64,000 nt of DNA from assembly GCA_903845055.1 (NCBI GenBank), contig CAIMWF010000056.1, forward strand, positions 1 through 64,000, in the 5' to 3' direction. Under the pieces are notes generated by a model. It saw only the letters and a program-made list of their open reading frames with translations. It made no database searches and was not told the origin of the DNA. Source of the stretch: an uncultured Bacteroidales bacterium (GTDB lineage: Bacteria; Bacteroidota; Bacteroidia; Bacteroidales; FEN-979). This document shows, piece after piece, positions 53,217 to 60,791 of the stretch (the stretch's first letter is position 1; each line of letters opens with the position of its first letter). The translations under genes were made by a program, and so were the position numbers.

Positions 53217-53238
53217 GACCGAATTGGTCTATTGGTCG
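53217..53238 (+). promoter_or_regulatory. Putative TetR operator
   Basis: GACC-GAATT-GGTC (53217-53229) is an inverted repeat placed directly after the -7 element, followed by a second ATTGGTC copy (53231-53237) in direct orientation. Position over the start site fits autorepression by the TetR protein encoded downstream. Confidence 0.5.
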
Positions 53239-53347
53239 AATTTATTTGTAATATGCTAAATAAGAATTATTTACAAAATACTTAAGATCGCTAATTATTC
53301 CACCTTTAATGTAAGATCACCGACGGATCATCAAAAACCAGGAAAAA

Positions 53348-53956
53348 ATGGTAAAGAAAAGCGAAATACGGGAGAAGATCCTCCAGGCGGCCCACGAGGT
53401 GTTCAACCGTTACGGGTACGGAAAGAGCACAATGGATGACATCGCCCGTGAGATGGGAAAGGGAAAAAGTTCCATCTATTATTACTTCACCAGCAAGGAG
53501 GACATTTTCAGGGAGGTGATCGAAAAGGAGCTCAACGTCATGAAAGAGAGAATCCTGGCCGCGGTCTCTGAAAAAGAAGATTCCCGTGAAAAACTGAAGG
53601 TATATGTGGTTGAACGGATGCACGAGCTGCAAAGCCTGAAAAACCTTTACCACGTGCTTCGTACCGAATTTACCGCCCTGCGCGATTTCGTCGACCAGGT
53701 AAGACAGCAGACGGACAATGACGAGATCAGCATCGTGGCAGGAATCCTGGACCACGGTGTCGCCGCAGGCAGGTTTTACCTCGAGGACACCTTTCTGACT
53801 GCCATCGCCATCGTTACCGCTCTCAAGGGGATGGAGATCCCGCTGCTGGTGAGCGAAAACAACGGGGACCCTATCCTCGGCCAGCGCCTCGACCGGCTGC
53901 TCGATGTCCTGTTCTACGGGATCATCAGGCGGGATCCCGATCTTTCAAATCGTTAA
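53348..53956 (+). CDS. TetR/AcrR family transcriptional regulator
   Basis: 202 residues. The N-terminal helix-turn-helix (residues ~8-55) is typical: REKILQAAHEVFNRYGYGKSTMDDIAREMGKGKSSIYYYFTSKEDIF. The C-terminal ligand-binding part is divergent, as usual. First gene of a unit with TolC, HlyD and two ABC-2 permease genes, with an operator-like palindrome at 53217-53229; a repressor relieved by an exported compound is the likely model. Confidence 0.95.
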   Translation: MVKKSEIREKILQAAHEVFNRYGYGKSTMDDIAREMGKGKSSIYYYFTSKEDIFREVIEKELNVMKERILAAVSEKEDSREKLKVYVVERMHELQSLKNLYHVLRTEFTALRDFVDQVRQQTDNDEISIVAGILDHGVAAGRFYLEDTFLTAIAIVTALKGMEIPLLVSENNGDPILGQRLDRLLDVLFYGIIRRDPDLSNR

Positions 53957-53980
53957 CCTCAGATTATAACCCGCATTAAA

Positions 53981-55468
53981 ATGAAAAAATTCATTGGCAT
54001 GACCCTCCTGTTCATCCAGGTTGGTCTTGGTTCACAGGCTGCAGATCCTGTAATTGTTAAAAAAATAACATTTGAACAGGCGCGCGAGATCGCCTGGCAG
54101 AACAGCCATTTACTGAAGCAGGCCGGTTATCATCAGCTTCAGAAGGAACAGGACCGGAAGGCTGCAAGGGGCCTTTACTACCCGACCGTGGGCATCATGG
54201 CGAACGCGATGCTCATGTCCGACCCGATCCATCTTGATCTCACGCCGGTGAGAGATGCCATCGCACCGTTGTACCAGACCCTGGGAAACTATGGAAAATT
54301 CGGGGGCATCCCGGGAGTTTCCGACGATGCCGCCACCCAGATGGTCAGGCAGAAGATGCTTGCCGGTCTGAATACGATAGAAGGAGAGAACTGGGACCAG
54401 ACGATCCAGAAAAAGGCGTTCGGGGTGGTTGCGGCAACCGTAAGCTGGCCCCTGTATGCCGGTGGCAGGATCAGGGCAGCCAATAAGGCGGCAACGATTT
54501 ATGAGAACGAAAGTCTCGAAATAACCCGGCAACACCAGGGTGAACTCATCAGCGAACTGGCAGAAAGATATTACGGGCTCAGCCTCGCCCGACAGGTTGT
54601 TCTGGTCAGGCAGGAGGTGTTTAAGGGGCTGCAGCAGCATCTTGACGACGCCGTAAAACTTGAAAAAGAGGGGATGATCTCCAGTGCCGACGTGCTGCAC
54701 GCAAAGGTTTACCACGCGCAGGCCAGCCGCGAGTTAAGCAAATCCCTGCAGCAGACCGAAATCGTCAACCAGGCCCTTGCGTGCACCATGGCGGTGAGCG
54801 ACAGTACCAGGATCGAAACGCTTTCAAGCCTGTTTTATCTTGATTCCATCGAGCCTGAAAGATATTTTCTCACCTTTTCCATCACGAAAAACCCGCTGCT
54901 GAACCAGATCGATTGGAAAAAGGAGCTGGCAGCACAGGCCTACAAGGCCGAGCGTGCCGATTTTTTTCCAACCGTCGCCCTCCAGGGAACCTACGATATT
55001 GTCAACAAGGACCTGTCGCCTTACCTGCCCGACTGGGAAGTTGGTGTGGGACTGAAATGGACCATTTTCGACGGGGTTTCCAGGTTTGCCAAGGTAAAGT
55101 CGGCATCCCTCAAAACAAAGGAGGCCGAAGAGTATCGTCTTAAAGCACAGGCAGACGTGTGTACCATGATCAATAAACTGTACCACGAACTCGCCATGTA
55201 CCGTGACGAACTGGCTGAACTGGAAACGGCGCGCACATATGCCGAAGAATACCTGCGGGCAAGTGAAATTGAATTTCACCAGGAGATGACCAATTCGACC
55301 CAGGTGATTGACGCCAGCCTTGCGCTGGCGCAGATCAGGACAGAGCGGCTGCAGTCCATGTACAATTATGATGTCACCCTTGCGAAATTGCTGGAATTTT
55401 CGGGTATCCCGGGTGATTTTTCATCATATGCCACGAGGGCCGGTGTAAAAACAGAAAGTTATCAATAG
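53981..55468 (+). CDS. TolC family outer-membrane efflux protein
   Basis: 495 residues with signal peptide (to ~GSQA, residue 21) and two OEP repeats of long coiled helices: ITFEQAREIAWQNSHLLKQAGYHQLQKEQDRKAARG and, in the second half, NPLLNQIDWKKELAAQAYKAERADFFPTVAL. It forms the outer-membrane exit duct for the export system encoded downstream. No lipobox. 24 bases after the TetR gene. Confidence 0.94.
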   Translation: MKKFIGMTLLFIQVGLGSQAADPVIVKKITFEQAREIAWQNSHLLKQAGYHQLQKEQDRKAARGLYYPTVGIMANAMLMSDPIHLDLTPVRDAIAPLYQTLGNYGKFGGIPGVSDDAATQMVRQKMLAGLNTIEGENWDQTIQKKAFGVVAATVSWPLYAGGRIRAANKAATIYENESLEITRQHQGELISELAERYYGLSLARQVVLVRQEVFKGLQQHLDDAVKLEKEGMISSADVLHAKVYHAQASRELSKSLQQTEIVNQALACTMAVSDSTRIETLSSLFYLDSIEPERYFLTFSITKNPLLNQIDWKKELAAQAYKAERADFFPTVALQGTYDIVNKDLSPYLPDWEVGVGLKWTIFDGVSRFAKVKSASLKTKEAEEYRLKAQADVCTMINKLYHELAMYRDELAELETARTYAEEYLRASEIEFHQEMTNSTQVIDASLALAQIRTERLQSMYNYDVTLAKLLEFSGIPGDFSSYATRAGVKTESYQ

Positions 55469-55497
55469 TCATATTACCATCCGAAAAAAATCATGTC

Positions 55498-56502
55498 ATG
55501 AATAAAAAAGGGATTTTATTTACAATCGTCGGAGTAATCATACTCCTTGTTCTCATCATATATTCGGCGATCGTCATCTGCATGCCCAAGCCCCTGGAGG
55601 TCCAGGGAGAGGTGGATGCCACGCAGGTAAGGGTTGCATCCAAGGTGGTGGGACGGCTGGACAGCCTTCCGGTTCACAAGGGCGATGCCGTAACAAAGGG
55701 GATGCTGCTCTTCGTTTTGAACAGCCCCGAGATCAATGCCCGCCTCGACCAGGCCAATGCGGCGCTGCAGGGAGCCGTGGCACAGAATTCGAAAGCCATC
55801 ACCGGGGCCGAAAAGGAGGATGTTTCGGCGGCCTACAACATGTACATGAAAGCACAAGCCGCATACGACCTGGCCCAGAAAACAAACATCCGGGTACAGA
55901 ACCTGTATAAGGAGGGTGTTTTCCCGGCTCAGAAAAAAGACGAATCAGATGCCCAGCTTCAGGCCGCACTGGAAACCGTAAATGCGGCGAGGGAAACCTG
56001 GATCAAGGCGAAGAACGGTACGCGCATAGAAGACAAAAAATCGGCCAAAGCTATGGTCGACCGTGCCCGGGGCGCCATCACCGAGGTAAAGAGTTTCCTG
56101 GACGAAACCCGCATCACATCACCGGTAACCGGTGAGATTTCCGATGTTATTGCCGAACCAGGTGAACTGGTTTCTGCCGGTTATCCGGTCGTAACCATTG
56201 TTAATCTCCACGACTGCTGGGTAACCTTCAACCTCAGGGAGGACCTGCTGGCTTCGGTAAAGATGGGTTCTGAATTCGATGCCCGTTTCCCGGCACTGGG
56301 GAACAAGGAACTCAGGCTGAAGGTCACCTATATCCACCCGCTGGGGAATTTCGCCACCTGGAATGCCACCAAGACCTCCGGCGATTTTGATATGAAAACC
56401 TTCGAGGTCCACGCCAGGCCCGTAACCCCGGTTGAGGGGCTGCGACCGGGGATGAGTGCGCTGGTCAACTGGCGTAAAGTGGCTGAAAAAGCAAGAAAAT
56501 AA
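55498..56502 (+). CDS. HlyD/EmrA-type membrane fusion protein
   Basis: 334 residues: one N-terminal membrane helix (~7-28), a first half-lipoyl/barrel strand set (VQGEVDATQVRVASKVVGRLDSLPVHKGDAVTKGMLLFVL), a long helical hairpin (~75-190) and the return strands TRITSPVTGEISDVIAEPGELVSAGYPVVTIVNLHDCWVTFNL. It links inner-membrane permeases to the TolC duct. Operon position between TolC and the permeases fits. Confidence 0.94.
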   Translation: MNKKGILFTIVGVIILLVLIIYSAIVICMPKPLEVQGEVDATQVRVASKVVGRLDSLPVHKGDAVTKGMLLFVLNSPEINARLDQANAALQGAVAQNSKAITGAEKEDVSAAYNMYMKAQAAYDLAQKTNIRVQNLYKEGVFPAQKKDESDAQLQAALETVNAARETWIKAKNGTRIEDKKSAKAMVDRARGAITEVKSFLDETRITSPVTGEISDVIAEPGELVSAGYPVVTIVNLHDCWVTFNLREDLLASVKMGSEFDARFPALGNKELRLKVTYIHPLGNFATWNATKTSGDFDMKTFEVHARPVTPVEGLRPGMSALVNWRKVAEKARK

Positions 56503-56524
56503 CAACAGTTTCAATAACTGAACA

Positions 56525-57706
56525 ATGAACAACGAACGATCCGGCCGGGTGACAGCAGTTATCATGCGGGAGATAAACCGGATCCTGGGTGATAAAGTTT
56601 ATCTATTCATCGGGATCATTGCGCCCCTGATCGGCTTCAGCCTCATTACGCTGATATTCTCGGCCAGTGTTCCGCGGAAACTGCCCGTTGCCATCGTCGA
56701 CCAGGACCATACCTCCCTGTCGCGGAAAATGATCCGCATGATTGAGGCAACCCCGGTTGCCAGCCCCGACAACAGCGGCAATTCGCTGGAAGAGGCACGT
56801 TTGAAACTTGTCTCCGGTGAAACCAGTGCCATTGTCGTGATCCCTTCAGGAACTGAAAAAAACATCCTGCGCGGTCAGCATGCAGACATTGCCATCTATC
56901 TCAACAATGTTTACCTGATCAAAGCCGGCCTTCTGAAAAGCGGCATTCAAAAAACCATAGCAACCCTTTCAACCGGGATTAAACTGCAAACGCATATGAT
57001 ATGGGGAGAAACACAACCCCGGGCCATGGCGAAGATCCAGGCCGTGCAACTGAACGCGGTCCTGCTTTTCAACCCCTACACCAGCTATGAATATTACCTT
57101 GTGCTGCTTTTATTGCCCATCCTGCTAACGGTTTACATTCTTTTCGGTACCATTTACGCCTTCGGAACGGAATTGCAGTATGGCACCGGTCCCGAATGGC
57201 TGACGGCTGCCCAAGATCACATGTCTTCGGCAATAACAGGAAAATTCGTCCTCCACACAGCCTGGTATTTCTGCCTGGCCATGGTGATGAACCTGATATT
57301 TTTCCGGGTGCTCGGGCTTCCCCTCCAGGGCCACTTCCTGATGATCCTCTTATCAGAACTGGTGATGATCCTCAGTTACCAGGCGATGGCCATCTTCCTG
57401 GTCACCCTTTCGAAAAACCTGCGGCTTGCATTATCCCTTGCCAGCGCCTATACCATGCTGGCCATCACTTTTGCCGGACTTACCTTCCCGGCCTTCGGGA
57501 TGCCGCCGGTGGCGCAGGTGTTCAGTAAAATATTTCCCTTCACCTACTGGCTGGAGATCTTCGCCGGGCAGACCCTGCGCAATGAACCACTATCGAACGC
57601 CAACATCTGCCTCTGGCAAATGACAATCTTCATAGCGGCAGGGCTGTGCATGGTCCCACGCCTGAAATACCTGCTGAAAAATGAAAAATACCGGGGTAAA
57701 ATCTGA
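56525..57706 (+). CDS. ABC-2 type transport permease (first of two)
   Basis: A 393-residue protein of the ABC2_membrane_3 group (YbhS/YbhR-like): one N-terminal helix (~27-47), a large extracytoplasmic domain (LPVAIVDQDHTSLSRKMIRMIEATP...) and about five C-terminal helices (~190-385). The pair of permeases resembles the drug/homeostasis exporters that work with HlyD-like adaptors. No ATPase is encoded in the operon. Confidence 0.9.
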   Translation: MNNERSGRVTAVIMREINRILGDKVYLFIGIIAPLIGFSLITLIFSASVPRKLPVAIVDQDHTSLSRKMIRMIEATPVASPDNSGNSLEEARLKLVSGETSAIVVIPSGTEKNILRGQHADIAIYLNNVYLIKAGLLKSGIQKTIATLSTGIKLQTHMIWGETQPRAMAKIQAVQLNAVLLFNPYTSYEYYLVLLLLPILLTVYILFGTIYAFGTELQYGTGPEWLTAAQDHMSSAITGKFVLHTAWYFCLAMVMNLIFFRVLGLPLQGHFLMILLSELVMILSYQAMAIFLVTLSKNLRLALSLASAYTMLAITFAGLTFPAFGMPPVAQVFSKIFPFTYWLEIFAGQTLRNEPLSNANICLWQMTIFIAAGLCMVPRLKYLLKNEKYRGKI

Positions 57707-57713
57707 TCGAACG

Positions 57714-58946
57714 ATGTGGAAGAAAATAACGGATAACCTGCAGAATGTTTACGCCATCTTCGCGGCGGAGATCAGCGAATCGTTCAACGATGCCGGCACG
57801 GTCCTGATCTTCATCGTGGCAGCCATCGCCTACCCGATGCTGTATTCGGTCGGTTATGTCAATGAAACGATCCGCGAAATCCCTGTGGCGGTGGTCGACC
57901 TTGACCACACCGCCCTCAGCCGGCAATACGCGAGGCTGCTGGATGCAACGGAACAGGTGAACATCAGTTGCCGGCCCGAAAACATGAAAGAGGCCGAAGG
58001 TCTATTCTACCAGGGGAAAATCCACGGCGTGGTGCTGATTCCCGCATCCTTTGAAAAAAACATTTTAAGGGGAAGCCAGTCAAACGTGACCGTTTACTGC
58101 GACGCAGGCCGGTTTTTAGTTTACAAGCAGGTATATACCGCCGCAACCTATGTCACCGGCCTCATCAATGCAGGGGTGGAGATCAAGTCGCTGATGGCAG
58201 GCGGAAACATGTACGACGAAGCCCTGAACAATTATGAAGCCATCAGTCCGCAGGTGTTTGATGTTTACAACCCCTCCTCGGGCTACGCAACCTTCATCGT
58301 CCCCGGGATCCTGATGATCGTCATCCAGCAATCGCTGCTGATCGGCATCGGCCTGCTCTTCGGGAAACACTATGAGCGCCACAAATCTGTGGCTACCGAA
58401 TCCCTTCGCGGCCGGGTTCATACCCTCCAGATCATCTTAGGCAAATCGGCGGTATATGTGGCATTGTACCTGATCACCACGCTGGTCACCCTGGTACTGT
58501 TCTATCACTGGCTCTCCTTCCCCGACAAAAACAACTTTCTGAACATTTACCCGATGCTGATCATGTACCTTTTCGCCATCTCCTTCATGGGAATCACGAT
58601 CGGGGCCTGGTTCCAGAAAAGGGTTCACTCACTGATGTTCCTCGTTTTCATTTCACCGGTCGTCTTCTTCCTGAGCGGCATTGCCTGGCCGGTGGAATCG
58701 CTGCCGGGGTTCGTAAAAGTACTGGGATACCTGTTCCCCTCTACGCCGATGCTGCCGGCGTTCCTCAAAATGAGGGTCATGGGAGGCGGGCTGGCATCGG
58801 TAAGGCCCGAGGCCATTGTACTGATGATCCAGGTGGCGGCCTATTTCATACTGGCACTCATTTCCACAAAATTCGCCATGCGAAGAAACAACCGCGATCT
58901 CCGGGCTTCCGCGTCCCCGGTTGAAATAAAGCCGCCAAAAAAATAA
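57714..58946 (+). CDS. ABC-2 type transport permease (second of two)
   Basis: 410 residues from the ATG at 57714, seven bases after the previous stop; a longer in-frame start at 57681 would overlap that gene. Same architecture as the first permease: N-terminal helix (~27-47), extracytoplasmic domain with IPVAVVDLDHTALSRQYARLLDATE, five C-terminal helices (~200-400). The two are paralogues and should form a heterodimer. Confidence 0.9.
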   Translation: MWKKITDNLQNVYAIFAAEISESFNDAGTVLIFIVAAIAYPMLYSVGYVNETIREIPVAVVDLDHTALSRQYARLLDATEQVNISCRPENMKEAEGLFYQGKIHGVVLIPASFEKNILRGSQSNVTVYCDAGRFLVYKQVYTAATYVTGLINAGVEIKSLMAGGNMYDEALNNYEAISPQVFDVYNPSSGYATFIVPGILMIVIQQSLLIGIGLLFGKHYERHKSVATESLRGRVHTLQIILGKSAVYVALYLITTLVTLVLFYHWLSFPDKNNFLNIYPMLIMYLFAISFMGITIGAWFQKRVHSLMFLVFISPVVFFLSGIAWPVESLPGFVKVLGYLFPSTPMLPAFLKMRVMGGGLASVRPEAIVLMIQVAAYFILALISTKFAMRRNNRDLRASASPVEIKPPKK

Positions 58947-59015
58947 AGAATACGGGAAAAATGGGTTTTGGTTAATACTGGTTCGTTCTTTATCTTTCCT
59001 CATTCCGTATTCTTT
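58945..59015. repeat. Inverted repeat after the efflux operon
   Basis: AAAGAATACGG (58945-58955) and CCGTATTCTTT (59005-59015) are perfect 11-base inverted copies 49 bases apart; the left copy begins with the permease stop codon's last base. A further GC hairpin, TCCCGCCCC/GGGGCGGGA, follows at 59022-59043. Confidence 0.6.
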
Positions 59016-59043
59016 CGATGATCCCGCCCCCCCGGGGGCGGGA

Positions 59044-59078
59044 ACGAAATCAGCCTCCGGAAGGGGGCTGTTTTCGTT
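59044..59078 (+). terminator. Terminator of the efflux operon
   Basis: CAGCCTCC, GGAA loop, GGGGGCTG (59051-59070; one mismatch) extended by flanking AACGAAA (59043-59049) and TTTCGTT (59072-59078); followed by T-rich sequence. Confidence 0.7.
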
Positions 59079-59122
59079 TAATATCCGCACTTTTTGTATC
59101 TTGCCAAGGTAAAAGCAACGCC

Positions 59123-59593
59123 ATGAAGAATGTTGAAACCGAGCGGAAATTCCTTGTGAAAAGGGAAAAATGGAACGCTCTTGAAAAACCTCCCGGGATA
59201 AGCTACATCCAGGGATACCTGTGTATTGACGACGAAAAGGTGGTCAGGGTCAGGGTTGCGGGGGGGCAGGGATACCTGACCATCAAGGGGAGACCGGAAA
59301 CAATTTCAAGGCCCGAGTTTGAATATCCCATCCCGTCAGGTGAAGCAGAAGAGATGCTCCGTTTGTTTGCCCCCTCCGTGGTGGAGAAAATACGCACCCG
59401 GATCCCGGCTGGAAGACACATTTGGGAGGTGGATGTATTTTCAGGGGCCAATGAAGGGCTGGTTGTTGCGGAGATCGAGCTTGAAAACCAGGATGATCGC
59501 TTTGAGAAACCGGATTGGGTGGGGGAGGAGGTAACCGCCGACAAACGTTATTCCAATGCCTGGCTCTCACGGCATCCGTTCATGGAGTGGTAA
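59123..59593 (+). CDS. CYTH domain protein (class IV adenylate cyclase / triphosphatase-like)
   Basis: 156 residues from the ATG at 59123; the frame is open further upstream but that part covers hairpins and has no family sequence. The CYTH signature ExExK is Glu5, Glu7, Lys9 in VETERKFLV; further charged tunnel residues in KVVRVRVAGGQGYLTIKG and IRTRIPAGRHIWEVDVF are present. Close to the short CYTH proteins (NeuTTM/YgiF-type) that hydrolyse inorganic triphosphate, and less likely an adenylate cyclase. Confidence 0.93.
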   Translation: MKNVETERKFLVKREKWNALEKPPGISYIQGYLCIDDEKVVRVRVAGGQGYLTIKGRPETISRPEFEYPIPSGEAEEMLRLFAPSVVEKIRTRIPAGRHIWEVDVFSGANEGLVVAEIELENQDDRFEKPDWVGEEVTADKRYSNAWLSRHPFMEW

Positions 59594-59644
59594 AAAAAAA
59601 CCACCGGAACCCTTTTAAACAAAGCGATTCCGGAGGTTACCCTG

Positions 59645-59718
59645 TGGAGAATAGGGGAGTCGAACCCCTGACCTTTAGACTGCCAGTCTAACGCTCTAGC
59701 CAACTGAGCTAATCCCCC
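59645..59718 (-). tRNA. tRNA-Ala (anticodon GGC)
   Basis: A 74-nt cloverleaf on the minus strand. Acceptor GGGGGAT/ATTCTCC contains G3:U70, the alanine identity pair; discriminator A; anticodon stem TTAGA/TCTAA with loop CTGGCAG (GGC). CCA is not encoded. Confidence 0.95.
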
Positions 59719-59728
59719 AAAGCAGATG

Positions 59729-59736
59729 CAAAATTA
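59729..59736 (-). promoter_or_regulatory. -7 element of tRNA-Ala
   Basis: Minus-strand TAATTTTG, 11 bases before the tRNA 5' end, the same octamer and distance as at tRNA-Gln. Confidence 0.5.
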
Positions 59737-59749
59737 ATAACTTTTTAAT

Positions 59750-60319
59750 ATGAAACGACTATTTGCTGCGCTAAAAATTCATCCGGACGCTGATTTTATG
59801 GCTTCTTTCCGCGATCTGAAGTCGGGAATGCGTCATGAAGAGATCAAATGGGTGGAAGAACACAACATTCACGTCACGCTGAAATTCTTCGGGGAGACCG
59901 CGGAACGGAAAATTAATACCATTACCGGGGTGCTCCGCGAATGCGCAGGGAATGCTGTTCCGGTTGTTTTGAAGCTGTCGGGGCTCGGGATCTTCGGAAG
60001 TTCCTATGCCCCGAAGGTGATCTGGGTGGGAATCGAACCTTTTAAAGAGGTCGCCGACCTGATGAAAACTGTTCATTCCTCTCTTGCCGTCGCCGGCTTT
60101 GAAGCCGACCGCCAGAACCTGGTTCCACACCTGACCCTGGGCCGGATAAAATTCCTTCACGACAAGGTTCTTTTCCGCCACATCCTCGAACAACATAAAA
60201 CCATTGCTTCCGAACCGGTTCATATCGGCGAGATCATCCTCTATGAAAGCATCCTCCGTCGCGAAGGTCCCGAATACATCGTCCTGGACCGTTTTCCCCT
60301 TAAAAAGGAATTCCCCTGA
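59750..60319 (+). CDS. thpR: RNA 2',3'-cyclic phosphodiesterase (2H family)
   Basis: 189 residues with the two H-x-T motifs of 2H phosphoesterases: HVTLKFFG (His41, Thr43) and HLTLGRIK (His127, Thr129). N-terminal MKRLFAALKI is the typical start of ThpR (LigT). The enzyme opens 2',3'-cyclic phosphates on RNA; the cell role is uncertain. It begins 31 bases beyond the divergent tRNA-Ala. Confidence 0.94.
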   Translation: MKRLFAALKIHPDADFMASFRDLKSGMRHEEIKWVEEHNIHVTLKFFGETAERKINTITGVLRECAGNAVPVVLKLSGLGIFGSSYAPKVIWVGIEPFKEVADLMKTVHSSLAVAGFEADRQNLVPHLTLGRIKFLHDKVLFRHILEQHKTIASEPVHIGEIILYESILRREGPEYIVLDRFPLKKEFP

Positions 60320-60374
60320 TCACCTTCCGGCAAACCAGGGGAATTCATGGCTAAAATAACCTTTCATGAAATGA

Positions 60375-60707
60375 TCATGGTCTCCCGGGGGTTTCGAACT
60401 TGTTTGCAATCAGGTGATAGATGATAAGTCCGATCCCTCCGAACATACAGATCATGGAGAAGAAGGCCGCTTCTTCGTTCAGGGTTGTATACACCGCCAG
60501 TATCTTTCCCAGCAGGATACCTGTTCCGATTCCCACCAGGAGCAATCCCCATTTAAGGGAGGAAGGCCTGTATCCTGATGATTCGAAGATGTTTGCATCG
60601 GCGCCCTTTTCAATAAGCGCCACGCGTTCTTTCCGCCTTACGAGCAGGTAAACGATTCCGTAAACCATGGCAAAAAACGCGATCGGGATCAAAAATTCAG
60701 TATTCAT
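60375..60707 (-). CDS. Small membrane protein, DUF6249-like
   Basis: 110 residues with three predicted membrane helices (~5-22, ~50-72, ~76-100) and a cytoplasmic-looking loop RRKERVALIEKGADANIF. This sequence pattern is common in small Bacteroidota membrane proteins annotated DUF6249. Often near sigma factor genes, as here; the function is unknown. Confidence 0.75.
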   Translation of the reverse strand: MNTEFLIPIAFFAMVYGIVYLLVRRKERVALIEKGADANIFESSGYRPSSLKWGLLLVGIGTGILLGKILAVYTTLNEEAAFFSMICMFGGIGLIIYHLIANKFETPGRP

Positions 60708-60791
60708 TTCCGTTTAATTTTGGTTTGTTTTCCGTTTTCGATCCGTTTGACGCAATTAGGTTGCCATGGTTACAAAATTCTATCTAAACTG

